DNA of 64,000 bases from Acanthosepion pharaonis (Eukaryota; Mollusca; Cephalopoda; Sepiida; Sepiidae): positions 2,458,501-2,522,500 of the forward strand of contig CAHIKZ030005495.1 of assembly GCA_903632075.3 (NCBI GenBank), given 5' to 3'. The notes under the pieces were generated by a model that saw only the letters and a list, made by a program, of their open reading frames with translations, ran no database searches and was not told where the DNA came from. Each line of letters opens with the position of its first letter. Position 1 is the stretch's first letter. Both the position numbers and the translations under genes were made by a program. Shown here in pieces: positions 1 to 14,771 of the stretch.

Positions 1-3000
1 ATATAAACGACCAATATTCACAAGACAAATAAATGCTTATAGACTCAAATATAAACGACCAATATTCACCTATCCCCAAGACAAGTAAATGCTTAGATAT
101 TATAGACTCAAATATAAACAGCCAATATTCACCTATCCCCAAGACAAGTAAATGCTTATAGACTCAAATATAAAGGCCAATATTCACCTATCCCCAAGAC
201 AAGTAAATGCTTATAGACTCAAATATAAACGACCAATATTCACCTATCCCCAAGACAAGTAAATGCTTATAGACTCAAATATAAACGACCAATATTCACC
301 TATCCCAAAGACAAGTAAATGCTTATAGATCCAAATAAAGGACCAAGACAAAGACAAGTAAATGCTTATAGACTCAAATATAAAAACCAATATTCACCTA
401 TCCCCAAGACAAGTAAATGCTTATAAAGACTCAAATATTAACGACCAATATTCACCTATCCCTCAAGACAAGTAAATGGTTATAGACAAATATAAAGGAC
501 CAATATTCACCTATCCCCAAGACAAATAAATGCTTATAGACTCAAATATAAACGACCAATATTCACCTATCCAAGACAAATAAATGCTTATAGACTCAAA
601 ATAAACGACCAATATTCCCTTATCCCCAAGACAAGTAAAATGCTTATAGACTCAAATATAAACGACCAATATTCACCTATCCCCAAAGACAATAGACTCA
701 AATATAAACGACCAATATTCACCTTATCCCCAAGACAAGTAAACTCAAATATAAACGACCAATATTCACCTATCCCCAAGACAAGTAAATGCTTTATAGA
801 CTCAAATATAAACGACCAATATTCACCTATCCCCAAGACAAGTAAATGCTTATAGACTCAAATATAAACGACCAATATTCCTACAAAGACAAATAAATGC
901 TTATCCAAATATAAAGACAACAAATCCCAAGACAAGTAAATATTATAGACTCAAATATAAACGACCAATATTCATTAATATCCCTAAGACAAGTAAATGC
1001 TTAGACTCAAATATAAAGGACCAATATTCACTATCCTCAAGACAAGTAAATGCTTATAGACTCCAAATATAAATGACCAATACCTATCCCAAAGACAAGT
1101 AAATCTTATAGACTCAAATATAAACGACCAATATTCACTATCTCAAATGTATATTATAGACTTAAATATAAACGACCAATATTCACCTATCCCCAAGACA
1201 AATAAATGATTATGGACTCAAATATAAACGACCAATATTCACCTATCCCAAAGACAAGTAAATGATTATAGACTTAAATATAAACGAACAACATTCACCT
1301 ATCCCCAAGTAAACAAGCAAAATAAACGACCAATATTCACCTATAGACTCAAATATAAAGGACCAATATTCACCTATCCCCAAGACAAGTAAATGATTAT
1401 AGACTCAAATATAAACGACCAATATACACCTATCCCCCAAGACAAGTAAATGCTTATAGACTCAAATAAAACGACCAATATTCACCTATCCCCAAGACAA
1501 GTAAAAACTTATAGACTCAAAATATAAACGACCAATATTCACCTATCCCAAGACAAGTAAATGCTTATAGACTCAAATATAAACGACCAATATTCACCTA
1601 TCCCCAAGACAAGTAAAATATAAATATAGGACCAATATTCACCTATCCCCAAGACAAGTAAATGCAAATATAAACGACCAATATTCACCTATCCCCAAGA
1701 CAAGTAAATGATTATAGACTCAAATATAAACGACCAATATTCACCTATCCCCAAGACAAGTAAATGCTTATAGACTCAAATATAAACGACCAATATTCAC
1801 CTATCCAAGACAAGTAAATGCTTATAGACTCAAATATAAAGGACCAATATTCACCTATCCCCAAGACAAGTAAATGCTTATAGACTCAAATATAAACGAC
1901 CAATATTCACCTATCCCAAGACAAATAAATGATTATAGACTCAAATATAAACGACCAATATTCAGTAAGACAAGTAAATGCTATAGACTCAAATATAAAC
2001 GACCAATATTCACCTATCCAAGACAAATAAATGCTTATAGACTCAAATATAAACGACCAATATATCCCCAAGACAAGAAATGCTTATAGACCCGATCCCC
2101 AAGACAAGTAAATGCTTATAGACTCAAATATAAAGGACCAATATTCACCTATCCCCAAGACAAGTAAATGCTTATAGACTCAAATATAAACAACCAATAT
2201 TCACCTATCCCCAGGACAAGTAAATGCTTATAGACTCAAATATAAACGACCAATATTCACCTATCCCACCCCCAAGACAAGTAAATGCTTATAGACTCAA
2301 ATATAAACGACCAATATTCACCTATCCCCAAGACAAAGTAAATGTATAGACTCAAATATAAAGGACCAATATTCACCTATCCCCAAGACAAGTAAATGCT
2401 TTATAGACTCAAATATAAACGACCAATATTCACCTATCCCCAAGACATGCTTATAGACTCAAAATAAAAGGACCACATCACCTATCCCCTTAAATAGACT
2501 CAAAATAAATGACCAAAACTATCCACAAGACAAGTAAATTCAATAATAACGACCAATATCCCCAAGACAAGTAAATGATTATAGACTCAAATATAAAAAC
2601 CAATATTCACCTATCCCCAACACAAGTAAATGCTTATAGACTTAAAATATAAACGACCAATATTCACCAATATTCACCTATCCCCAAGACAAGTAAATGC
2701 TTATAGACTCAAATATAAACGACCAATATTCACCTATCCCAAGACAAGTAATGCTTATAGACTCAAATATAAAACCAATATTATAGACTCAAATATAAAC
2801 GACCAATATTCACCTATCCCCAAGACAAGTAAATGCTTATAGACTCAAATATAAACGACCAATATTCACTATCCCCAAGACAAGTAAATGCTTATAGACT
2901 CAAATATAAACGACCAATATTTATCCCCAAGACAAATAAATGCTTATAGACTCCAAATATAATGGACCAATATTCAGCCTATCCCCAAGACAAGTAAATG

Positions 3001-6000
3001 CTTATAGACTCAAATATAAACGACCAATATTCACCTATCCCCAAGACAAGTAAAACTTATAGACTCAAATATAAACGACCAATATTCACCTATCCCAAAG
3101 ACAAGTAAATCTTATAATCCAAATATAAACGACCAATATTCACCTATCCCCAAGACAAATAAATGCTTATAGACTCAAATATAAACGACCAATATTCACC
3201 TATCCCCAAGACAAGTAAATGCTTATAGACTCAAATATAAACGACCAATATTCACCTATCCCAAGACAAGTAAATGCTTATAGACTAAAAATATAAAGAC
3301 TATCAAGACAATATAATACGACCAATATTCACCTATCCCCAAGACAAGTAAATGATTATAGACTCAAATATAAACGACCAATATTCACCTATCCCAAAGA
3401 CAAATAAATGATTATAGACTCAAATATAAACGACCAATATTCACCTATCCCCAGGACAAGTAAATGATTATAGACTCAAATATAAACGACCAATATTCAC
3501 CTATCCCCAAGACAAATAAATTATAGACTCAAATATAAACGACCAATATTCACCTATCCCCAAGACAAGTAAATGCTTATAGACTCAAATATAAACGACC
3601 AATATTCACCTATCCCCAAGACAAGTAAATGCTTATAGACTCAAATATAAACGACCAATATTCACCTATCCCCAAGACAAGTAAATTTTATAGACTCAAA
3701 TATAAAGGACCAATATTCACCTATCCCCAAGACAAGTAAATGCTTAAATATAAACGACCAATAATTCACCCCATCCCAAAATAAATGCTTATAGACTTAA
3801 ATATAACGACCAATATTCACCTATCCCCAAGACAAGTAAATGCTTATAGACTCAAATATAAACGGCCAATATTCACCTAACAAGACAAGTAAATGCTTAT
3901 AGACTCAAATATAAACGACCAATATTCACCTATCCCCAAGACAAGTAAATGCTTATAGACTCAAATATAAACGACCAATATTCACCTATCCCCAAGACAA
4001 GTAAATGCTTATAGACTCAAATATAAACGACCAATATTCACCTATCCCCAAGACAAGTAAATGCTTATAGACTCAAATATAAACGACCAATATTCACCTA
4101 TCCCAAAGACAAGTAAATGCTTATAGACTCAAATATAAAGGACCAATATTCACCTATCCCCAAGACAAGTAAATGCTTATAGACTCAAATATAAACAACC
4201 AATATTCACCTATCCCCAAGACAAGTAAATGCTTATAGACTCAAATATTATCAGCCAATATTCACCTATCACCAGGACAAGTAAATGATTATAGACTCAA
4301 ATATAAACGACCAATATTCACCTATCCCCAAGACAAGTAAATGCTTATAGACTCAAATATAAACGACCAATATATCATCCTCAAGACAAGTAAATGCTTA
4401 TAGACTCAAATATAAACGACCAATATTCACCTATCCCAAAACAAGTAAATGCTTATAGACTCAAATATAAACGACCAATATTCACCTATCCCCAAGACAA
4501 GTAAATGCTTATAGACTCAAATATAAACGACCAATATTCACCTATCCCCAAGACAAGTAAATGCTTATAGACTCAAATATAAACGACCAATATTCAACTA
4601 TCCCCAAGACAAGTAAATTTTTATAGACTCAAATATAAACGACCAATATTCACCTATCCCAAAAACGACAAATAATGCTTATCAAATATAAACGACCAAT
4701 ATTCACCTATCCCCAAGACAAGTAAATGCTTATAGACTTAAATCAAATATAACTGACCAATATTCACCTATCCCCAAGACAAGTAAATTATTATAGACTC
4801 TTTATAATCAAATAAACGACCAATATTCACCTATCCCCAAGACAAGTAAATGCTTATAGACTCAAATATAAACGACCAATATTCACCTATCCCCAACACA
4901 AGTAAATGCTTATAGACTCAAATATTAACGACCAATATTCACCTATCCCAAGACAAGTAAATGATTATAGACTCAAATATAAACGACCAATATTCACCTA
5001 TCCCCAAGACAAGTAAATGCTTATAGACTCAAATATAAAGGACCAATATTCACCTATCCCCAAGACAAATAAATGCTTATAGACTCAAATATAAACGACC
5101 AATATTCACCTATCCCCAAGACAAGTAAATGCTTATAGACTCAAATATAAAGGACCAATATTCACCTATCCCCAAGACAAGTAAATGCTTATAGACTCAA
5201 ATATAAATGACCAATATTCACTCCCCAGGACAAAAATAAAGACTCAAATATAAACGACCAATATTCACCTATCCCAAGACAAATAAATGCTTATAGACTC
5301 AAATATAAACGACCAATATTCACCTATCCCAAATATAAAAGACAATATTCAACTATAAAGACAAGTAAATTTTATAGACTCAAATATAAACGACCAATAT
5401 TCACCTATCCCCAAGACAAGTAAATGCTTATAGACTCAAATATAAACGACCAATATTCACCTATCCCCAAGACAAGTAAATGCTTATAGACTCAAATATA
5501 AACGACCAATATTCACCTATCCCCAAGACAAGTAAATGCTTATAGACTCAAATATAAACAGCCAATATTCACCTATAAACGTAAACTTATAGACTCAAAT
5601 ATAAACACCTATCACCTATCCCAAGACAAGTAAATGCTTATAGACTCAAATATAAACTACCAATATTCACCTATCCCCAAGACAATTAAATGCTTATAGA
5701 CTCAAATATAAACGACCAATATTCACCTATCCCCAAGACAAATAAATGCTTATAGACTCAAATATAAACGACCAATATTCACCTATCCCCAAGACAAGTA
5801 AATGCTTATAGACTCAAATATAAACGACCAATATTCACCTATCCCCCAAGACAAGTAAATGCTTATAGACTCAAATATAAACGACCAATATTCACCTATC
5901 CCCAAGACAAGTAAATGCTTATAGACTCAAAATATAAACGACCAATATTCACCTATCCCCAAGACAAATAAATGCTTATAGACTCAAATATAAACGACCA

Positions 6001-9000
6001 ATATTCAATTTATCCCCAAGACAAGTAAATGCTTATAGACTCAAATATAAACGACCAATATTCACCTATCCCCAAGACAAGTAAATGCTTAAGACTCAAA
6101 TATAAAAGACCAATATTCACCTATCCTAAAGACAAATAAATTATAGACTCAAATATAAACGACCAATATTCACCTATCCCCAAGACAAATAAATGCTTAT
6201 AGACTCAAATATAAACGACCAATATTCACCTATCCCCAAGACAAGTAAACAAGACTAAATGCTTATAAGACTCAAATATAAACGACCAATATTCACCTAT
6301 CCCCAAGACAAGTAAATGCTTATAGACTCAAATATAAAGGACCAATATTCACCTATCCCCAAGACAAGTAAATGCTTATAGACTCAAATATAAACGACCA
6401 ATATTCACCTATCCCCAAGACAAGTAAATGCTTATAGACTCAAATATAAACGACCAATATTCACCTATCCCCAAGACAAATAAATGCTTATAGACTCAAA
6501 TATAAACGACCAATATTCACCTATCCCCAAGACAAATAAATGCTTATAGACTCAAATATAAACGACCAATATTCACCTATCCCCAAGACAAGTAAATGCT
6601 TATAGACTCAAATATAAACGATCCCCAAGACAAGTAAATATTCAAATATAAAGGACCAATATTCTATCCCAAGACAAGTAAATGCTTATGACTCAAATAT
6701 AAACGACCAAGATACCTATCCCCAAGAAATATAAACGACCAATATTCACCTATCCCCAAGACAAATAAATGCTTATAGACTCAAATATAAAGGACCAATA
6801 TTCACCTATCCCCAAGACAAGTAAATGCTTATAGACTCAAATATAAACGACCAATATTCACCTATCCCCAAGACAAATAAATGCTTATAGACTCAAATAT
6901 AAACGACCAATATTCACCCTATCCCCAAGACAAGTAAATGCTTATAGACTCAAATATAAACGACCAATATTCACCTATCCCCAAGACAAATAAATGCTTA
7001 TAGACTCAAATATAAACGACCAATATTCACCTATCCCCAAGACAGTAATAAATGCTTATAGACTCAAATATAAACGACCAATATTCACCTATCCCCAAGA
7101 CAAGTAAATGCTTATAGACTCAAATATAAACGACCAATATTCACCTATCCCCAAGACAAGTAAACTTATAGACTCAAAATAAACGACCAATATTCACCTA
7201 TCCCCACAAGTAAATAGACTCAAATATAAACGACCAATATTCACCTATCCCCAAGACAAGTAAATGCTTATAGACTCAAATATAAACGACCAATATTCAC
7301 CTATCCTCCAAGACAAATAAAAATTATAGACTCAAATATAAACGACCAATATTCACCTATCCCAAAGACAAGTAAATGCTTATAGACTCAAATATAAAAA
7401 CAATATTCACTATCCCCAAGACAAATTATAGAAATATAAAGGACCAATATTCACCTATCCCCAAGACAAGTAAATGCTTATAGACTCAAATATAAACGAC
7501 CAATATTCACCTATCCCCAAGACAAATAAATGGTTATAGACTCAAATATAAACGACCAATATTCACCTATCCCCAAGACAAGTAAATGCTTATAGACTAA
7601 ATAAACGACCAATATTCACCTATCAGAAGACAAGTAAATGCTTATAGACTCAAATATAAACGACCAATATTCACCTATCCCCAAGACAAATAAATGCTTA
7701 TAGACTCAAATATAAACGACCAATATTCACCTATCCCCAAGACAAGTAAATGCTTATAGACTCAAACTCAAATATATCCCCAAACAAGTAAATTTATAGA
7801 CCAAAATAAACGACCAATTCACTATCCCCAAGACAAGTAAATGCTTATAGACTCAAATATAAACGACCAATATTCACCTATCCCCAAGACAAGTAAATGC
7901 TTATAGACTCAAATATAAACGACCAATATTCACCTATCCCAAGACAAATAAATGCTTATAGACTCAAATATAAACGACCAATATTCACCTATCCCCAAGA
8001 CAAGTAAATGCTTATAGACTCAAATATAAACGACCAATATTCACTATCCCCAAGACAAGTAAATGCTTATAGACTCAAATATAAACGACCAATATTCACC
8101 TATCCCCAAGACAAATAAATGTTTATAGACTCAAATCTAAACGACCAATATTCACCTATCCCAAGACAAGTAAATGATTATAGACTCAAATATAAACGAC
8201 CAATATTCACCTATCCCCAAGACAAGTAAATGCTTATAGACTCAAATATAAAGGACCAATATTCACCTATCCCCAAGACAAGTAAATGCTTATAGACTCA
8301 AATATAAACGACCAATATTCACCTATCCCCAAGACAAGTAAATGCTTATAGACTCAAATATAAACGACCAATATTCACCTATCCAAGACCTTATAGACTC
8401 AAATATAAACGACCAAAATAAGACAAGTAAATGCTTATAGACTCAAATATAAACGACCAATATTCACCTATCCCCAAAGACAAGTAAATGCTTATAGACT
8501 CAAATATAAACGACCAATATTCACCTATCCCCAAGACAAGTAAATAGACTCAAATATAAACGACCAATATTCACCTATCCCCAAGACAAATAAATGCTTA
8601 TAGACTCAAATATAAACGACCAATATTCACCTATCCCCAAGACAAGTAAATGCTTATAGACTCAAATATAAACGACCAATATTCACCTATCCCCAAGACA
8701 AATAAATGCTTATAGACTCAAATATAAACGACCAATATTCACCTATCCCCAAAGACAAGTAAATGCTTATAGACTCAAATATAAACGACCAATATTCACC
8801 TATCCCCAAGACAAGTAAATGCTTATAGACTCAAATATAAACAAATAAACCAATATTCACCTATCCCCAAGACAAATAAATGCTTATAGACTCAAATATA
8901 AACGACCAATATTCACCTATCCCCAAGACAAGTAAATGATTATAGACTCAAATATAAACGACCAATATTCACCTATCCCCAAGACAAAAATGATTATAGA

Positions 9001-12000
9001 CTCAAATATAAACGACCAATATTCAATATTCTATATCCCCAAGACAAGTAAATGATTATAGACTCAAATATAAACGACCAATATTCACCTATCCCCAAGA
9101 CAAGTAAATGCTTATAGACTCAAATATAAACGACCAATATTCATATCCCCAAGACAAGTAAATGCTTATAGACTCAAATATAAACGACCAATATTCACCT
9201 ATCCCCAAGACAAGTAAATGCTTATAGACTCAAATATAAACGACCAATATTCACCTATCCCCAAGACAAATAAATGCTTATAGACTCAAACTCAAATCCC
9301 CAAGACAATAAAAAGACCAAATATTCACCTATCCCCAAGACAAATAAATGCTTATAGACTCAAATATAAACGACCAATATTCACCTATCCCAAAGACAAG
9401 TAAATGCTTATAGACTCAAATATAAACGACCAATATTCACCTATCCCCAAGACAAATAAATGCTTATAGACTCAAATATAAACGACCAATATTCACCTAT
9501 CCCCAAGACAAATAAATGCTTATAGACTCAAATATAAACGACCAATATTCACCTATCCCCAAAGACAACGACCAATAAACTTATAGACTCAAATATAAAC
9601 GACCAATATTCACCTATCCCCAAGACAAGTAAATGCTTATAGACTCAAATATAAACGACCAATATTCACCTATCCCAAGACAAATAAATGCTTATAGACT
9701 CAAATATAAACGACCAATATTCACTATCCCCAAGATATAAATGCTTATAGACTCAAATATAAACGACCAATATTCACCTATCCCCAAGACAAGTAAATGC
9801 TTATAGACTCAAATATAAACGACCAATATTCACCTATCCCCAAGACAAATAAATGCTTATAGACTCAAATATAAACGACCAATATTCACCTATCCCCAAG
9901 ACAAGTAAATTTTATAGACTCAAAATAAACGACCAATATTCACCTATTAAATGCTTATAGACTCAAATATAAACGACCAATATTCAAATATAAATGTATA
10001 GACTCAAATATAAACGACCAATATTACCTATCCCCCAAGACTCAAAATAAAAAACGACTCAAATATTCACCTATCCCCAACACAAGTAAATGCTTATAGA
10101 CTCAAATATAAACGACCAATATTCACCTATCCCCAAGACAAGTAAATGCTTATAGACTCAAATATAAACGACCAATATTCACCTATCCCCAAGACAAGTA
10201 AATGCTTATAGACTTAAATATAAACGACCAATATTCACCTATCCCCAAGACAAGTAAATGGTTATAGACTCAAATATAAACGACCAATATTCACCTATCC
10301 CCAAGACAAGTAAATGCTTATAGACTCAAATATAAACGACCAATATTCACCTATCCCCAAGACAAGTAAATGCTTACATAGACTCAAATTCACCTTTATA
10401 AACGACCAATATTCAGATCCCCAAAATATAAATGCTTATAGACTCAAATATAAACGACCAATATTCACCTATCCCCAAGACTCAAATATAAAAGTAAATG
10501 CTTATAGACTCAAATATAAACGACCAATATTCACCTATCCCCAAGACCTTATAGACTCAAATATAAACGACCAATATTCACCTATCCCCAAGACAAGTAA
10601 ATGCTTATAGACTCAAATATAAACGACCAATATTCACCTATCCCCCAAGACAAGTAAATGCTTATAGACTCAAATATAAACGACCAATATTCACCTATCC
10701 CCAAGACAAGTAAATGCTTATAGACTCAAATATAAACGACCAATATTCACCTATCCCCAAGACAAGTAAATGTTTATAGACTCAAATATAAACGACCAAT
10801 ATTCACTATCCCCAAGACAATATAAACGACCAACATTTATCCTAAAACAAGACTCAAATATAAACGACCAATATTCACCTATCCCCAAGACAAGTAAATG
10901 CCTCAAATATAAACGACCAATATTCACCTATCCCCAAGACAAATAAATGCTTATAGACTCAAATATAAACGACCAATATTCACCTATCCCCAAGACAAGT
11001 AAATGCTTATAGACTCAAATATAAACGACCTCAAGACAAGTAAATGCTTATAGACTCAAATATAAACCAATATTCACCTATCCCCAAGACAAGTAAATGC
11101 TTATAGACTCAAATATAATATTCACCTATCCCCAAGACAAATAAATGCTTATAGACTCAAATATAAACGACCAATATTCACCTATCCCCAAGACAAGTAA
11201 ATGCTTATAGACTCAAATATAAACGACCAATATTCACCCATCCCCAAGACAAGTAAATGCTTATAGACTCAAATATAAACGACCAATATTCACCTATCCC
11301 CCCCAAGACAAATATAAACGACCAATAAATGACAATTATAGACTCAAATATAAACGACCAATATTCACCTATCCCAAGTAAATGATTATGAACTCAAATA
11401 TAAACAAGTAAATCCCCAACACAAATAAATTATAGACTCAAATATAAACGACCAATATTCACCTATCCCAAGACAAGTAAATGATTATAGACTCAAATAT
11501 AAACGACCAATATTCACCTATCCCCAAGACAAGTAAATGATTATAGACTCAAAATATAAACGACTCAAATATAAAAGGACCAATATTCACCTATCCCCAA
11601 CACAAGTAAAAGACTCAAATATTCACCTATCCCCAAGACAAGTAAATGATTATAGACTCAAATATAAACGACCAATATTCACCTATCCCAAAACAAGTAA
11701 ATGCTTATAGACTCAAATATAAACGACCAAGACTATCCCACAAACAATAAATGAGACTCAAATATAAACGACCAATATTCACCTATCCCAAGACAAGTAA
11801 AAATGATTATAGACTCAAATATAAACGACCAATATTCACCTATCCCCAAGACAAGTAAATGATTATAGACTCAAATATAAACGACCAATATTCACCTATC
11901 CCCAAGACAAGTAAATGATTATAGACTCAAATATAAACGACCAATATTCACCTATCCCCAAGACAAGTAAATGATTATAGACTCAAATATAAACGACCAA

Positions 12001-12505
12001 TATTCACTTATCTTATAGACTCAAATATAAACGACCAATATTCACCTATCAAGTAAATGCTTATAGACTCAAATATAAACGACCAATATTCACCTATCCC
12101 CAAGACAAGTAAATGCTTATAGACTCAAATATAAAGGACCAATATTCACCTATCCCCCAAGTAAACAAGACTCAAATATAAAGGACCAATAAATCCCCAA
12201 GACTTATAGACTCAAATATAAACGACCAATGTTCACCTATCCCCAAGACAAGTAAATGATTATAGACTCAAATATAAACGACCAATATTCACCTATTCCC
12301 AAGACAAGTAAATGCTTATAGACTTAAATATATACGACCAATATTCACCTATCCCCAAGACAAGTAAATGATTAAAGACTCAAATATAAACGACTAATCA
12401 ACAAGACAAATAAATTCTTATCGACACAAATATAAACTCCAAATATTTACCTATCTTCGAACCAAGTAAATGCTTATTTACTCAAATATAAACGACCAAT
12501 ATTTA
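1..12505. repeat. 56-bp satellite DNA array (about 220 monomers)
   Basis: A tandem array of one monomer fills the first fifth of the window and continues off its left edge. Phase-to-phase distance between clean monomers is 56 bp (for example gaccaatatt at 3,541 and 3,597). The consensus monomer has A24 T13 C14 G5, so the plus strand is strongly poor in G. Common variants are gacaagtaaatg/gacaaataaatg, ataaacgacc/ataaaggacc and aatgcttatag/aatgattatag. Many monomers carry short internal deletions between otherwise perfect neighbours. The last monomers (about 12,370-12,505) diverge progressively, as expected at the edge of an array. Open frames inside it are by-products: 56 is not a multiple of 3, so each frame rotates through three phases every 168 bp and meets stops. 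No gene is called. Confidence 0.97.
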
Positions 12506-13323
12506 TCTACCTGCAACTAATTAATTACATTTCAACTCAAACATATTAAATCCAAATTTCCCCATTAAATAAAACTTACTCCTTAAGCCTGATAAGAAAA
12601 TAAAATGATATCAGTCCTTTTCCAAACGCATTATTGCGAAAGTGAATTCGACAGACAAAACCGGAACGCGAACTCAGAATGTAGATTTCATTTTCTGCTA
12701 TAGTAATCCCAACAGTACACACTGTGCACACGATTACAAATCGTACAAATACTGTACATATATAAATATATGCACATATGTTTAAAATCTGTAGGTCATT
12801 TTTTTTGTGTAAGCAGATATCTACATGCATGTTTGCGCATGCTCACAAGGAATAGCTGCGCACGAAAATAGAAAAAAGCAACGCCGGATTAGCGATGAGT
12901 GATTTAATGGAGTCGCCTAGTAGAGCGGCGAAGATGGCTGGCCATTTATTTTTTTTTTTTTTTAATCCGTCAGATCTTCCCGATTCTGATAATATCTCAA
13001 AATAATATCTTTTTACGTGTGCGTATTAACTTGGACAATTTAATTTTAATTCAGCTGTAAATATAAAACAGATGGCTACGTTTCTACAGGCACCTCAGTT
13101 GAAGGAAAAGAAATGTAAAAAAAAATTAAAAAATAATAACACAATAGGGACACAAATTATGTAACCCTACGCTTTTAAGGAATGAAAACATTAAACAGAT
13201 ATCAAGCGAAAGTGATTTTCGTGCCTTATGAATAATAAAATTTTCAATAAAAATATAAAGTCAAGAAAAGAAAAAGAGAAAAACGAATATTAATTCAAAC
13301 TTGGATATTCACCCCCGTATTTA
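12506..13323. other. AT-rich flank without recognised genes
   Basis: Between the satellite edge and the first mariner I see only AT-rich single-copy-looking DNA with short A and T runs. Short open frames here have no recognisable domain. Confidence 0.5.
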
Positions 13324-13325
13324 TA

Positions 13326-14526
13326 TTAGGTTGTCGCTCAAGAAATGGCGCACTTTATAAAACACTTCTGAAATGTTAAATAACTAATTAATTTAGTTGA
13401 AATAGGCACCATGCTGGTGAATAACTGTTCTCCATTGAACCTTGAACCCATCTTTAAATATTCTCATCATTTGATGTGATAAACACTTCAAATGCTTCGA
13501 TTACCTCTTCTTTATTGTAGAATGTTTTATTGTGTATGAAAAGCTCAAAGTACTTAAATAAGTGATCAACAGTAGGAAAGATATCAGGTGAATATGGAAT
13601 ATAAGGCAAAATTTCATAATTCAGGCTATGCAGCTTTTGAACAGTTGATTGAGAAGCGTGCGGCCATACATTGTCGTGCAGCAAAATTGGACCATCCTTA
13701 TTCACAAGTCTAGGATGTTCCTTTTTCAATTTTTTTGTACATACACTCAATTTCTCTACAATAAGAGTTTGCTGTTATTGTTTTCCCTTAAGACAAAAAT
13801 GAATAATGAATACCTTCTTTGAAAGACCATCATACAGTAACCATTAACTCTTTAGGGTACTGTGGTTGTGTTTTTGGTATTGTTTTGGTGATTCACTTGC
13901 ATCTAACCACTGGCCTACTCTCTTACTCCTGTCAAAAAGTAGTAGCCTTTTTTCATCGCATGTAATGATTTGATGCCAAAAAATGTTCTTTTTCCGGTCG
14001 TGAAAACAACAGAGTTCTTACCTCAAAGCAACATTTCTTTTAGTCTCATTCAGTTTATAAGGAACAAAAATTATCCTGTTTCTTTACTTTTCCAGTTGCT
14101 TTCAAGTGCCGAGAATTAGTTGTAACAGATGTTTCGAGTTCTGATGCAAGTTTTTGGTCTGCAGTTCTCGGATTTTGATCAACCAAAGTATTCAACTGAA
14201 CATGTCTGATAATTGATTGTGGTCTTCACCTTGCTTTCTTTTCAAGGCTATAATTTCCCGAAAAAAACTTCTGAAACTTACGATGTACAGTTCTAATTTT
14301 AATAATACCATTTCCAAAAACCGCCTTGATATTTCGAAATGCTTCAAAAGCAGAATGATCCATTCTGAACTCATACAGTAAGATTACTAGACAATTTTTC
14401 ATTGTAACCATTTTTATTGGGCTTCGGAGTAACAATATAGTGAAAAAAAATTATCTGGAAAGGAAAAGAATTAGGAATAAGTTAAGTTTGTTTTATATAC
14501 TGAGTTTATTTCATTTGACGACCGAA
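13326..14526 (-). mobile_element. mariner element, full-length but decayed
   Basis: The element starts at a TTAGGTTGTCGC-type terminus preceded by TA (13,324-13,325). It ends near 14,526 with a diverged inverted counterpart (gacgaccgaa, against the expected gacaacctaa). Its length of about 1.2 kb is normal for mariner. It encodes a minus-strand transposase relic (separate entry). The 3' terminus is clear; the 5' terminus is inferred from weak TIR similarity. Confidence 0.75.
13393..14411 (-). pseudogene. mariner transposase pseudogene (Hsmar1/cecropia-like)
   Basis: Mariner transposases cut and paste DNA using an N-terminal paired-like helix-turn-helix domain and a DDD catalytic domain. The start is taken at the ATG at 14,411, giving MVTMKNC then a helix-turn-helix segment with LLYEFRMDHSAFEAFRNIKA followed by FQKFFSGNYSLE. 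The C-terminal block reads NKDGPILLHDNVWPHAS, then YSPDIFPTVDHLFKYF, where HDN and YSPD carry the second and third catalytic aspartates. The last codons read HGAYFN before a stop at 13,393-13,395, matching the usual mariner end. The span of about 340 codons equals the family length, but frameshifts and stops split it into several frames, so it is inactive. Confidence 0.85.
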
Positions 14527-14568
14527 TCAACAACGAACCAGACATGTGTCATTTCATGTGCGACAACC

Positions 14569-14571
14569 CAA

Positions 14572-14607
<36 letters not shown>

Positions 14608-14644
14608 GATCTCAGCTTGCCCATATCTATCTATCTATCTATCA

Positions 14645-14689
<45 letters not shown>

Positions 14690-14700
14690 CAGCTTGCCCA

Positions 14701-14733
<33 letters not shown>

Positions 14734-14770
14734 CAGCTTAAACATATCTATCTATCTATCTATCTATCTA
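14569..14770. repeat. (ATCT)n tetranucleotide microsatellite
   Basis: Runs of atct are interrupted three times by cagcttgcccat or cagcttaaacat, so the tract is an amplified compound unit rather than a pure repeat. It lies between two copies of the same mariner. The ISIYLSIYLS-type frames are simply microsatellite translation. Confidence 0.95.
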
Positions 14771-14771
14771 T

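Noticed and set aside
588..10610. Open frames of 70-98 codons inside the satellite
   Set aside because: They are translations of the 56-bp monomer; 56 mod 3 is 2, so each frame repeats every 168 bp, and length depends on chance indels. No start context or domain.
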